Shown here piece by piece: positions 52,635 through 61,915 of a DNA stretch of 64,000 bases. Source of the DNA: Bacteroides caecimuris (GTDB lineage Bacteria; Bacteroidota; Bacteroidia; Bacteroidales; Bacteroidaceae); the NCBI RefSeq assembly GCF_001688725.2, contig NZ_CP015401.2, positions 186,001-250,000 on the forward strand, in the 5' to 3' direction. The position numbers and the translations under genes are program-made. Numbering within the stretch: position 1 is the stretch's first letter; each line of letters begins with the position of its first letter. The notes under the pieces were generated by a model. It saw only the letters and a program-made list of their open reading frames with translations, was not told where the DNA came from and did no database searches.

Positions 52635-54905
52635 ATGAAGGCATTTAAACTACTCGCACTTACTTCCTGCTTTTTACTTGCGACAGGAAGCGGAGTTGCA
52701 CAACGGGACTATTCAAAAAGTGAAGGACTGCTTCAGTATGTCGACCCTTATATCGGCTCCGGTTATCACGGGCATGTATTTGTAGGAACGAGCGTTCCTT
52801 ACGGCATGGTGCAGCTCGGCCCTAGCAATATCCATAAAGGATGGGACTGGTGCTCCGGCTATCATTATTCCGACAGCATCCTGATAGGTTTCTCGCATAC
52901 TCATCTGAGCGGTACGGGATGTACCGACTTAGGTGATATTCTCATTATGCCGTTGAATGAAATCCGTACTCCTAGAGGAAATCAGGATGATATACGTGAC
53001 GGCTACGCTTCCCGCTATTCGCACGATAATGAGATAGCCCGTCCGGAATATTACTCCTTACTTCTCGATCGCTATAATATCAGAGCGGAACTGGCGGCAA
53101 CAGACCGGGTAGGCTTCCATCGTTATACATACCCCGAAGGCAAGCCTGCTTCTATATTGATTGACTTGCGCGAAGGGAACGGCTCGAATGCCTATGATAG
53201 CTATATCCGTAAAATAGACGACTATACAGTAGAAGGCTATCGCTACGTAAGGGGGTGGAGCCCTTCCCGGAAAGTCTATTTTGTGCTGAAGAGCGACAAG
53301 AAGATAGAGCAGTTTACAGCCTACGATGATAATACGCCGAAACCCTGGGACCAACTGAAAGTAGCATCCGTAAAAAGCGTCCTCACCTTCGGCAATGTAA
53401 AACAAGTAAAGATAAAGGTTGCTATTTCTTCCGTTAGCTGTGCCAATGCAGCAATGAACCTGCAAGAAGAACTTTCTCACTGGGACTTTGACAAAACAGT
53501 AAAGATGAGTGCCGGACGATGGAATAAAGAACTTGCAAGAATGACAGTAGAGACGGATGATGAGGCTTCCAAACGTACTTTTTATACTGCGCATTATCAT
53601 ACCATGATTGCTCCTACGCTTTATTGTGACGTGAATGGAGAATATAGAGGGATGAATGATATGATTTATACTGACCCGAAGAAGGTCAACTATACCACCC
53701 TTTCTTTATGGGATACCTACCGAGCCCTGCATCCTCTGATGACTATCATCCAGCCTGAAATGGTAGACAACGTGGTCAACTCCATGCTTTCCATCTACCG
53801 CCAGCAGGACAAGCTTCCTATCTGGCCTTTGATGAGCGGTGAAACTAATCAAATGCCGGGTTATAGCTCCGTCCCTGTCATTGCCGATGCTTACCTGAAA
53901 GGATTTACCGGATTTGATGCGGAAGAAGCATTGCAGGCAATGAAAGCGACTGCCACTTATGAGAAACAAAAAGGAGTCCCTTATGTGATAGAGAAAGGAT
54001 ATATCCCTGCCGATAAAATCCATGAAGCTACCTCGATAGCCATGGAATATGCAGTAGATGACTGGGGAATTGCCGCCATGGCACGTAAAATGGGAAAGAC
54101 CGGAGATGCGGCAACTTACGCGAAACGTGCGCATTACTATAAAAACTACTTCGACTCTTCCATCCACTTCATCCGTCCGAAGTTGGAAGACGGTTCCTGG
54201 CGTACTCCTTATGACCCGGCACGTTCCATCCATACCGTCGGAGATTTTTGCGAAGGTAACGGCTGGCAATATACATTTTTCGCTCCGCAAGACCCGTATG
54301 GACTAATCGGGCTGTTCGGCGGTGATAAACCGTTTGTTGCAAAACTTGATGACTTTTTCACCAACAATGACAGCATGGGCGAAGGCGCATCCAGTGATAT
54401 TACCGGACTTATCGGGCAATACGCACATGGAAATGAACCGAGCCATCACGTCGCCTACCTGTATGCATATGCCGGCGAGCAATGGAAAACGGCAGAGAAA
54501 GTCCGTTTCATCATGGATGAATTCTATACAGACCGACCGGACGGTATCATCGGCAATGAAGACTGCGGTCAGATGTCCGCCTGGTATCTTCTTTCATCCA
54601 TGGGGCTTTATCAAGTGAATCCGTCGGACGGTGTATTTGTTTTCGGCAGCCCGTGTTTTAAGAAAGTCGAAATGAAGGTACGTGGTGGCAAGACATTTAC
54701 AGTTGAAGCTCCCAACAATAACAAAGAGAATATTTATATCCAGAAAGTTTATTTGAACGGTAAGCCTTATAATAAGAGTTATATCATATATGATGATATT
54801 ATCAACGGCAGCACTTTGAAGTTTGTAATGGGAAAGAAACCGAATAAGAATTTCGGCAAGGCTCCGGCAAACAGACCGGTTGCTTTGAATAAGATAAATG
54901 AATAA
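52635..54905 (+). CDS. GH92 exo-alpha-mannosidase
   Basis: 756 residues with a signal peptide (~1-22, ending GVAQ). Family 92 landmarks: YVDPYIGSGYHGHVFVGTSV, GFSHTHLSGTGCTDLGDI, NYTTLSLWDTYRALHPLMTI, GYIPADKIHEATSIAMEYAV, TGLIGQYAHGNEPSHHVAYL and NEDCGQMSAWYLLSSMGLYQ. GH92 enzymes are calcium-dependent inverting alpha-mannosidases that act on mannan side chains or N-glycans. It is periplasmic or surface-exposed. It is the leftmost gene of the mannan locus and faces right, away from rluA. Confidence 0.94.
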   Translation: MKAFKLLALTSCFLLATGSGVAQRDYSKSEGLLQYVDPYIGSGYHGHVFVGTSVPYGMVQLGPSNIHKGWDWCSGYHYSDSILIGFSHTHLSGTGCTDLGDILIMPLNEIRTPRGNQDDIRDGYASRYSHDNEIARPEYYSLLLDRYNIRAELAATDRVGFHRYTYPEGKPASILIDLREGNGSNAYDSYIRKIDDYTVEGYRYVRGWSPSRKVYFVLKSDKKIEQFTAYDDNTPKPWDQLKVASVKSVLTFGNVKQVKIKVAISSVSCANAAMNLQEELSHWDFDKTVKMSAGRWNKELARMTVETDDEASKRTFYTAHYHTMIAPTLYCDVNGEYRGMNDMIYTDPKKVNYTTLSLWDTYRALHPLMTIIQPEMVDNVVNSMLSIYRQQDKLPIWPLMSGETNQMPGYSSVPVIADAYLKGFTGFDAEEALQAMKATATYEKQKGVPYVIEKGYIPADKIHEATSIAMEYAVDDWGIAAMARKMGKTGDAATYAKRAHYYKNYFDSSIHFIRPKLEDGSWRTPYDPARSIHTVGDFCEGNGWQYTFFAPQDPYGLIGLFGGDKPFVAKLDDFFTNNDSMGEGASSDITGLIGQYAHGNEPSHHVAYLYAYAGEQWKTAEKVRFIMDEFYTDRPDGIIGNEDCGQMSAWYLLSSMGLYQVNPSDGVFVFGSPCFKKVEMKVRGGKTFTVEAPNNNKENIYIQKVYLNGKPYNKSYIIYDDIINGSTLKFVMGKKPNKNFGKAPANRPVALNKINE

Positions 54906-54961
54906 GAAGAACATAGTTTTCAATAGGTAATAGGATTCAGATAGTTGTTTGAACGTAGTTT

Positions 54962-55007
54962 TCAGTCCTCTTCCATAAGACTAACAGGTTTTATAGAAGA
55001 GGGCTGA
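54962..55007 (+). terminator. Probable terminator of GH92
   Basis: A perfect 12-bp pair (54962-54973, 54996-55007) with a 22-nt loop, 57 bp after the stop. The T-run is weak. Confidence 0.6.
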
Positions 55008-55118
55008 ATGTTATTAATGGAAACAATGGAATAGCGAATAGCGTTAAATATGTGCAAAGAGTTTGTACATAACTTGCTTGAATGTGATTGGCTGATTTCT
55101 CTTTGAGAATCCAAAAAT

Positions 55119-55173
55119 AAATCCTGCTTTCAAACTCTATTCTTTTCAGTGAATAGGGATGAGAGCAGGATTT
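55119..55173 (-). terminator. Terminator of the GH130 run
   Basis: Outer stem AAATCCTGCT/AGCAGGATTT (55119-55128, 55164-55173) plus an inner stem CTCTATTC/GAATAGGG. Minus-strand reading ends TTATTTTTGG. It lies 37 bp after the GH130 stop. Confidence 0.8.
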
Positions 55174-55209
55174 GTGTTTTCTATAACCGGCTGTTTGTTA
55201 TTTCATTGC

Positions 55210-56361
55210 TTATGGCAGCGGGTCAGCCTTGGCGGGGCGTTTCGGGTCATAAACGGCTACGCCTACCTTGGAGTCTGCACAGCCATAATACAAATACCAT
55301 TTGTTTTTGAAGTAAACCATTCCTTCGATAAAGACGGTGCCGTCTACATATTGCCCGCTTTTCTCGAAGCTGTCCATCGGACGGAAGAACGGTTCGTCAA
55401 GACGGGTGATGAAGCGGGTCGGTTCGTTGGCATCGAAAAGAGCTTGTCCGGCAGCATAGACGTTGGCGGTGTAGCGTTTGTCTCCTCTTCCCGCATGGTT
55501 CTTTCCGTTGTAGAGAAGGACGATCCCTTTTGGGGTGTAGATAGCCGGAGGTCCACATTCGGTCAGATGGCTGTCGAAATATCCGTCGCGGGGAGAGAAT
55601 AGTTTCTTTAGGGAGCCGTCTATGTTGACAACAGGCGTCCAGTTGATTAAATCATCGGAAGTGGCGGCAAATACATGTTCTTCGCCCCAGTACATAAAGT
55701 ATTGCCCGTTGATTTTCTTGATAAGCTGTTTTCCTTTTACTACTTCCGTCAGGATAGAGCCGGATTTGCATCCCAGGTTAAAGAATTTCCCGTTGTATGC
55801 TTTGGCAAAGGCAGGGCCGTGCTTTGTCCAGTCTTTCAGATTGCGGGAAGTGGCTACTGCCAGGCGGGGCACATGGCGGTTCCATTGCGTGTACATCATT
55901 ACATAAAGTCCGTCTTCTGTCACGGCAACTCGCGGGTCTTCACAGCCACCCGGCCATTCCAGTTCTTTTTGCGAATCATTGTCCGGATAGAACACCGGCG
56001 ACTTTTCCCGTTTGAAACGCGTGCCATCGGTAGAAGTGGCATAGCCGAGACGGGAAGTGCGGTGACCGATGCCGACACCGGACTTATCTTCTGAACGATA
56101 CAATACGACAATCTCCCCATTGTAGAGTGTGGCTGCCGGATTGAAGGTGTCATTCGATTCCCAGGCAATGGAATCTTTTGCCAACGGGCAATAAAACTTA
56201 GTGTTTTCTATGGGAGATATTACAGGATTGACGTTCTTCGGACGTTCGAAACCGCCGAAAGCCCAATCGGGCAATTTGTTCTCTTTGTTATTGGCAGACT
56301 GTCCGTAGGCGGTACAGGTCATCATCGTTGTAGCAAGTAGAAATAAAAAAGTTGATTTCAT
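55210..56361 (-). CDS. GH130 beta-mannoside hydrolase/phosphorylase
   Basis: 383 residues with signal peptide (~1-20, TCTAYG). Five-bladed propeller motifs: NPAATLYNGEIVVLYRSEDK, WPGGCEDPRVAVTEDGLYVM, GHRTSRLGYATSTDG, GYFDSHLTECGPPAIYTPKG. The secretion signal favours a hydrolase over a phosphorylase. GH130 members of this kind in Bacteroides mannan loci cleave beta-1,2-linked mannose as in Candida mannan. Linkage is inferred from family and locus. Confidence 0.9.
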   Translation of the reverse strand: MKSTFLFLLATTMMTCTAYGQSANNKENKLPDWAFGGFERPKNVNPVISPIENTKFYCPLAKDSIAWESNDTFNPAATLYNGEIVVLYRSEDKSGVGIGHRTSRLGYATSTDGTRFKREKSPVFYPDNDSQKELEWPGGCEDPRVAVTEDGLYVMMYTQWNRHVPRLAVATSRNLKDWTKHGPAFAKAYNGKFFNLGCKSGSILTEVVKGKQLIKKINGQYFMYWGEEHVFAATSDDLINWTPVVNIDGSLKKLFSPRDGYFDSHLTECGPPAIYTPKGIVLLYNGKNHAGRGDKRYTANVYAAGQALFDANEPTRFITRLDEPFFRPMDSFEKSGQYVDGTVFIEGMVYFKNKWYLYYGCADSKVGVAVYDPKRPAKADPLP

Positions 56362-56478
56362 AATCTATTAATTGGTTTATGAGGACAATTACTCCTCTAC
56401 ATATAAATTAAAAAAATAAAAAAATGCTGTCATCTGTCACATGATTAGATGCAAGTGCTTGATAATGCATGAGTTATT

Positions 56479-56529
56479 ATGTGACAGCATGATGTGATAG
56501 CAGTGTGACGACAACTGTTGCTGTCACAT
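56479..56529. repeat. Inverted repeat ATGTGACAGCA / TGCTGTCACAT
   Basis: Perfect 11-bp arms (56479-56489, 56519-56529), with further CTGTCA copies at 56426 and 56434. It lies in the 351-bp gap between GH130 and the GH125 remnant. Possibly a terminator or a regulator site. Confidence 0.6.
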
Positions 56530-56544
56530 TGTGTGTGCTTACGG

Positions 56545-56668
56545 GAAAAGAATTGTTTCCTTATTTGAAACCATAGTTTCAACGGTGAGAAACCATAGTT
56601 TCAGCAGTGGGAAACTGTAGTTTCAAAGGCTTGAAACTTTAGTTTCTATTGCTTGAAACTCTTGTTTC
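56545..56668. repeat. Array of palindromes with 22-bp period (GAAAC N4 GTTTC type)
   Basis: Five 14-nt units start at 56567, 56589, 56611, 56633 and 56655, exactly 22 bp apart: GAAAC, a 4-nt centre (CATA, CATA, TGTA, TTTA, TCTT), GTTTC. A looser unit (GAAAAGAATTGTTTC) sits one period earlier at 56545. The 8-nt spacers differ from each other. It lies in the gap downstream of the GH125 remnant and upstream of GH130. Confidence 0.92.
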
Positions 56669-56712
56669 CGAAGCATGAATCAATTATCTCATAGGCAAGA
56701 GCAGGGTAGGAA

Positions 56713-57147
56713 CTACCGGATACTGTTCAATAAGTCCACTTTTCCTTCGTTGACAAGTCTCAGGATTAACTCCCCGAACAGTGTATTCTGCCATGCAAAC
56801 CAGGAACGGGTGAAGTTTTTCGGGTCATTTTTATGGAAGGACTCGTGCATGAAACCTGTTCCGGCATCCGTGTCCATCAACATTTTGATGCAAGTCTTGA
56901 TTTCCGCATCGTTCTGGCTGGTGAACGCTTTCATCATAATGCTCATCGGCCAAATCATGTCATATCCGATATGCGGGCCACCGATACCCTCTCCGGCAGT
57001 ACCTTTGAAGAAGTAAGGATTATCCTCACTCCATACGAATTTGCGGGTATTCTGATAAATCGGGTCGTTCACTTTTACGTCTCCCAGATGTATGTTGGCT
57101 GTGCCCAAGAGTGCCATGGATAAGCAAAAGGCTTTAGTAATATTCAT
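56713..57147 (-). pseudogene. GH125 exo-alpha-1,6-mannosidase with internal in-frame deletion
   Basis: 144 residues from the ATG at 57147. A signal-peptide-like start MNITKAFCLSMALLGTANI is fused at ~57090 to the family C-terminus: GDVKVNDPIYQNTRKFVWSE, GIGGPHIGYDMIWPMSIMMK, TGFMHESFHKNDPKNFTRSW, WQNTLFGELI. GH125 enzymes are about 430-480 residues, so some 300 are missing, including the region expected to hold the general acid. The deletion is in frame, so a small secreted protein may still be made, without catalysis. Confidence 0.85.
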
Positions 57148-57166
57148 GGTAATAGTTTTTAATTGA

Positions 57167-58328
57167 TTAAATTTCGGCAAATAATTCGATGAGACAAGCA
57201 TTGTCGAGCAGCCATTTATACTGCTCTTCGTTGTGTCCCGACCAATCCCGGCCTAATAGTCCGTTTTCGTCCCGGTAACTTTCCCAGGCATGCACGGCAT
57301 TGTCTGCCATGGCATCGACATACATCGGATTCTTGTCAACTTTATACAGGGCTTTCAGTCCTCTGAATAAAATCACGTTGAACCACGCCATGTCTTTATG
57401 CACCTTGACTGCCGGGTCTTTCTTGTCGGCTTTTGTACGGAAAAATGCATCTGTTCCTGCGGCTGTCTGTTGTGCGTCGCGCAAGTACTGTTTGTCCCCT
57501 GTTTCCTCGTAAAGCAATACGCCCGCTTGAATCATCTGTCCGCTGTTGTAGGCATATTTGTCTTTGGAGATGTCTCCTTTCAGGTTGATATTGTCCCAGT
57601 AAAGGTGGTCGTCAGGGTCGCACAGATGCTTTTTCGTCCAGGCATAAGTCTCTTTCGCCTTTTCCAGATACCTGGCGTCTTTTGTCAGCCGGTACAGTTT
57701 GACACCGAGCACTGTCGACGGGGCGTTGGAACAAGTATGCTTCGCCTCTTTCTGCTGTTCGCACCAGAAGATGCCTCCCCCCCCCCATTTCATCGCTCCA
57801 TCCGCTGTAAATATATTGATACAGTGCGACGGCTTTCTTCAAATAAGCAGGCTTGTGCGTCAATTGGTAGTAGTCGCAGTAATCCAGTGCAATCCAGATG
57901 TTGTCGTCATAATAACGTCCGTGCTGCCCATACTTGGCAGGATACGACTGGTAGCAGGCTGGCAGGCGGCTTTCGTCCCAATACTGCTCCATTCCCGGAA
58001 GAATCCGCTTTTCGAGTATCTTTTTGTACTTTTTATTTCCCGTAGCTTTGTATAGCGCCACACAGCCCGACATCATCCCGGAATACGGCCATAGGAAAGA
58101 CGCTTTCAGCGTTCCGTTCTGTTGCGTACCGCCTGCCAGATAAGTGATTTTCTGGTCGGGATTGACGGGATACGTTTCTGTCAGTAGCCCGTCATTTGTC
58201 TGATACAGATTCAAGACATTATATAGAATCGAGTCGGCAATAGAAAGATAGCGGGCATTTCCTGGAGTCTTTCCTACTGCGGAAGTAAGGCAAAATAGCA
58301 TACAGGCTGCAAAACATATATTTCTCAT
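57167..58328 (-). pseudogene. GH76 endo-alpha-1,6-mannanase, frame broken at a G10 tract
   Basis: The start is the ATG at 58328 (signal peptide [19 protein letters not shown]). The first part contains [20 protein letters not shown] with the Asp-Asp pair typical of GH76 catalysis and runs to GWSDEMGGG. There the minus strand has ten G residues (plus-strand C10 at 57777-57786), and the frame shifts to end at 57612. The remainder ([20 protein letters not shown] through [12 protein letters not shown]) continues in the other frame to 57167. Nine or six G would give one continuous protein of about 386 residues. It may be a phase-variable gene, a true pseudogene or a sequencing error. Confidence 0.85.
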
Positions 58329-58418
58329 AGGAGTATCGGAGTTGGGAATTGAAACTTTCAGGTTATTAGTGAAAAGTGTCAGCCGAATGACGGATAGACG
58401 GCACACGGCTGACAAATA

Positions 58419-59369
58419 TTATTTCTGTTGCCGCTCGTCAAACTCCAGTTCCACCTTCACGGGAAAATGGTCGGAAGGCGTGCGTGCCTGGTAAGCCTTG
58501 ATGTCGATTTCTTCCGGACAGTCGTTCGCCTGCTTCTTCTCGCCGTTTCCTACGATGCTGCGGTATGTATCCGTCAGTACGCCGTATCTTTTCACGTGGA
58601 AAGACGGCGACACGAACACATGGTCGATACGGCTTTCCGTAAAGCTGTCCGGGTCGAAGTCATTGAACGTACCGTTGATGGCATAGCGGAAATCACACTT
58701 CTCGTAAGAGTCGCACAATACCCCTTTGCTCACGAAAGCATCATACGACTGGTGAGTCTGGTCGACATTGAAATCTCCCGTCAGGATAGCCGGAAGGTCT
58801 TTGCCTTTGCCGAGTTCCTTCATCTTGTCCTGTACGAGGAATGCGCTTTCCACGCGGGCTTTTTTACCGATATGGTCCATGTGCAGGTTGAAGAAAAGGA
58901 ATTCGAAACCGGTGTCCTTGCATTTGAAATGTCCCCAACTGCAAATACGCGGCAGTACGGCATCCCAACCTTTGCTAGGCACGTCGGGCGTTTCTGACAA
59001 CCAGAAATCCCCCTTTTCTATCACGTCAAACTTGTCCGTACGATAGAAAATCGCGGAATGTTCGCCTTTCTCTTTGCCGTCGTCGCGTCCTACACCGATA
59101 TAATCATAACCGGGCAATGCCTCTTTCATGTCCTTCAGTTGATGGATGAAGCACTCCTGCGTGCCGAAAATGTCGAAATCATGGTATTGCACCATTTGGA
59201 CAATGACCGGGTAACGTTGTCCCCAACCGTTTCCGTTGACGGAGTCGCTGCCGTTGGCGTTTCTCAGATTGTAGGAGGCAACGGTGATGGAAGTAGGCTG
59301 ATAGTTACTTTGGCAACCGCAAAAGACTATCGCGACAATAGCAATAAATAAAAGGCTTTTAAGTTTCAT
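58419..59369 (-). CDS. Endonuclease/exonuclease/phosphatase-fold lipoprotein
   Basis: 316 residues. Lipoprotein-type signal IVAIVFCGC (Cys19). Catalytic motifs: SYNLRNANGSD, IFGTQECFIHQL (metal Glu), LFFNLHMDHIG, LTGDFNVDQTHQSYD and TPSDHFPVKV (His301). The fold cleaves phosphodiester or phosphomonoester bonds. In a fungal mannan locus it could remove phosphate from mannosyl-phosphate groups, which is an inference from context. It has its own promoter. Confidence 0.9.
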   Translation of the reverse strand: MKLKSLLFIAIVAIVFCGCQSNYQPTSITVASYNLRNANGSDSVNGNGWGQRYPVIVQMVQYHDFDIFGTQECFIHQLKDMKEALPGYDYIGVGRDDGKEKGEHSAIFYRTDKFDVIEKGDFWLSETPDVPSKGWDAVLPRICSWGHFKCKDTGFEFLFFNLHMDHIGKKARVESAFLVQDKMKELGKGKDLPAILTGDFNVDQTHQSYDAFVSKGVLCDSYEKCDFRYAINGTFNDFDPDSFTESRIDHVFVSPSFHVKRYGVLTDTYRSIVGNGEKKQANDCPEEIDIKAYQARTPSDHFPVKVELEFDERQQK

Positions 59370-59406
59370 GTTTTTATAGTTTGTTTGATAGATAATTCTC
59401 AGACTT

Positions 59407-59414
59407 CAAAAGTA
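59407..59414 (-). promoter_or_regulatory. Promoter -7 box before the EEP gene
   Basis: TACTTTTG on the minus strand, 38 bp before the ATG, between the GH92 stop and the EEP start. Confidence 0.55.
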
Positions 59415-59421
59415 CGATATT

Positions 59422-61710
59422 TTATTCAAATGAAAGAGAGTAGGGAGCATCTTTTTCAGTGGTTCCCCGTTGTTTGTCGGGTACAGGGCTCATCCGGAAT
59501 TGGATATTCGCACCTCGCGTCAACTGGTCGTGTGTAAGATAATTGCGTGAGTACGGCTTTCCGTTCACTTTCATTTCTTTGATGTAGCAGTAGTCGGGCT
59601 GGTTGTTATCCGACTTGATAGTGACTGTTTTCCCGTTCTCCAGATGCAGTTTGGCTGATTTGAAGAGAGGAGAGCCTACGACATACTCGTCGGTTCCCGG
59701 ACAAACAGTGTAGAAGCCTAAGGCGGAGAATACATACCAGGCAGAAGTCTGACCGTTATCCTCGTCACCGCAATAACCGTCCGGTGCGGCGGTATACAGC
59801 TTGTCCATTATTTCGCGTACCCGGTACTGGGTTTTCCAAGGCTCGCCGGAATAGTTGTAAAGATAAACCATGTGCTGAATCGGCTGGTTGCCGTGTGCAT
59901 ATTGTCCCATGTTCATCACCTGCATCTCGCGCATTTCGTGAATCATGCCGCGGCTTTCCATTCCCAGCTTGCCCGGAATTACGAATACGGAATCCATCAT
60001 GGTATTGAATTCTTTCTTGCCGCCCATCAGGTCGATAAGCCCTTGCGGGTCGTGGAATACACAGAAACTCCAGTGCCAACTGTTACCTTCGCAAAATTCG
60101 CCGCTCCAGTCTACCGCGTCGAAGTTGGGGTTGAATACACCTTTATCGTCCTTGCCCACCATCAGTTTGCGTTCCGGGTGATAGACATTCTTGTAGTTCT
60201 GTGCGCGCTTTTTATAAATCTCGATTTCGTCGGCCGGTTTACCCAGTTTCTTGCCTAATGCATAGATAGTCCAGTCGTTATAAGCGTATTCGAGGGTGCG
60301 GGCTACGTTCTGCCCGATTCCGATGTTGTTGGCTACATAGCCCAGTTGGTTGTAGGACTCATAACCGAGACGGCCGGAAGCAGTCCCGCGGAGATGCGCG
60401 TTCGTTCCGTGTTTCAACGCTTCCCAAAGAGTTTCGATGTCATATCCGCGCAAACCTTTGATATAGGCGTCCGCTACAACGGAAGCCGAGTTGTTGCCTA
60501 CCATGCAGTCGCGGTGTCCCGGTGTCGCCCATTCGGGCAGGAAGCCGCTTTCCTTGTAAGCGTTCACCAGTCCTTCCTGCATCTTCCGGTTCATTGACGG
60601 ATACATCAGGTTGAGGAAAGGAAACAGACAGCGGAATGTATCCCAGAATCCGGTGTCGGTAAACATATACCCCGGAAGTACTTTGCCGTTGTAAGGGCTG
60701 TAATGCATCACTTGTCCCTTCGCGTCTATTTCGTAGAAACTGCGCGGGAAGAGCATCGAACGGTACAGGCAGGAGTAGAACGTGCGCAGGTTGTCGATGT
60801 TGTCGTCTTCTATCTCTACCTTGCCCATTTCACGGTTCCATATGTTTCGTCCGCTGCTCACCAGTTGGTCGAAAGTCTTGTTGCCTAGCTCTTTCAGGTT
60901 CAGTTCCGCCTGTTCGGGGCTGATAAAAGAAGAGGCGACACGGGCGTGGACGATTTCTCCTTTTTTCGTGGCGAATCCGATGACAGCTCCCGTATGGTTC
61001 CCCTTCGCTTCCGTTTCATTAGGGAGAATCCTGTTTTCCGAAACGGTGGAAGTAAACGTAAACGGCTTGTCGAACTGCACTACAAAGTAGTTCTTGAAGT
61101 TTTCGGGCACACCGCCGCTGTTCTTTGTCGAATAGCCGATAATCTTGTTCTCTTCGGGAATCACTTTGATGTAAGAACCTTTGTCGAAGGCATCCAGGAT
61201 GACATAGGAATTCTTCGTTTCGGGATACGTAAAGCGAAACATGGCTGCACGTTCGGTGGGAACGAGTTCGGTAGTCACGTCATGGTCGGCTAGATACACC
61301 TTGTAATAATAAGGCTTGGCGACTTCCGCCTTGTGAGAGAACCAACTGGCGCGCCGGTCCTGGTCGAATACCAGTCCGCCGGTAATGGGCATGATGGCAA
61401 ACTGGCCGTAGTCGTTCATCCACGGGCTGGGTTGGTGCGTCTGCTTGAATCCCCGGATTTTGTCGGCATTGTACGTATATGCCCAGCCGTCTCCCATTTT
61501 ACCGGTCTGCGGTGTCCAGAAATTCATTCCCCACGGCAATGCCGTAGCTGGATACGTGTTTCCGGTAGATAGTTCAAACTTGGATTGGGTACCTACCAGT
61601 GTGCTGACATAGTCTACCGGATTCTTAACGGCAGAAGATTGCAGGCTGTACAACACGGCACCTCCAAGAAATAGCAAGTGTTTAAATGAAAAATGTGCTT
61701 TCATGAACAA
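59422..61710 (-). CDS. GH92 exo-alpha-mannosidase (second)
   Basis: 762 residues; an in-frame ATG at 61704 is an alternative start. Signal peptide to about residue 28 (LQSSA). GH92 landmarks: YVSTLVGTQSKFELSTGNTY, MFTDTGFWDTFRCLFPFLNL, GYVANNIGIGQNVARTLEYA, MGQYAHGNQPIQHMVYLYNY, DEDNGQTSAWYVFSALGFYT. It differs clearly from the GH92 at 52.6 kb in its N-terminal part, so linkage specificity probably differs. It is the first gene of the minus-strand mannan run and divergent from the HTCS gene. No consensus promoter is seen (only TATTTTCG near 61744). Confidence 0.94.
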   Translation of the reverse strand: MFMKAHFSFKHLLFLGGAVLYSLQSSAVKNPVDYVSTLVGTQSKFELSTGNTYPATALPWGMNFWTPQTGKMGDGWAYTYNADKIRGFKQTHQPSPWMNDYGQFAIMPITGGLVFDQDRRASWFSHKAEVAKPYYYKVYLADHDVTTELVPTERAAMFRFTYPETKNSYVILDAFDKGSYIKVIPEENKIIGYSTKNSGGVPENFKNYFVVQFDKPFTFTSTVSENRILPNETEAKGNHTGAVIGFATKKGEIVHARVASSFISPEQAELNLKELGNKTFDQLVSSGRNIWNREMGKVEIEDDNIDNLRTFYSCLYRSMLFPRSFYEIDAKGQVMHYSPYNGKVLPGYMFTDTGFWDTFRCLFPFLNLMYPSMNRKMQEGLVNAYKESGFLPEWATPGHRDCMVGNNSASVVADAYIKGLRGYDIETLWEALKHGTNAHLRGTASGRLGYESYNQLGYVANNIGIGQNVARTLEYAYNDWTIYALGKKLGKPADEIEIYKKRAQNYKNVYHPERKLMVGKDDKGVFNPNFDAVDWSGEFCEGNSWHWSFCVFHDPQGLIDLMGGKKEFNTMMDSVFVIPGKLGMESRGMIHEMREMQVMNMGQYAHGNQPIQHMVYLYNYSGEPWKTQYRVREIMDKLYTAAPDGYCGDEDNGQTSAWYVFSALGFYTVCPGTDEYVVGSPLFKSAKLHLENGKTVTIKSDNNQPDYCYIKEMKVNGKPYSRNYLTHDQLTRGANIQFRMSPVPDKQRGTTEKDAPYSLSFE

Positions 61711-61878
61711 ATGAATTTATTGATTTGATAATAATTTCTACGACGAAAATAGGGAGAAAAGAAATGCTACTATGGGAAGTCGAAATACTAAATTGTCATG
61801 TGGCGCTATAATTAACCAAACAGGCGCGCATTCTTACATATATTCTACGCTAAAAAAGTGCTGAAAAGTTTTTTTGTT

Positions 61879-61886
61879 TACCTTTG
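61879..61886 (+). promoter_or_regulatory. Promoter -7 box of the HTCS gene
   Basis: TACCTTTG, 29 bp before the ATG at 61916. Confidence 0.6.
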
Positions 61887-61915
61887 TCATATTGCAAATC
61901 TAAGGATTCTATGCC

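Noticed and set aside
56545..56668. CRISPR array
   Set aside because: The repeats are only 14 nt with 8-nt spacers, palindromic throughout, with no leader and no cas genes in the window.
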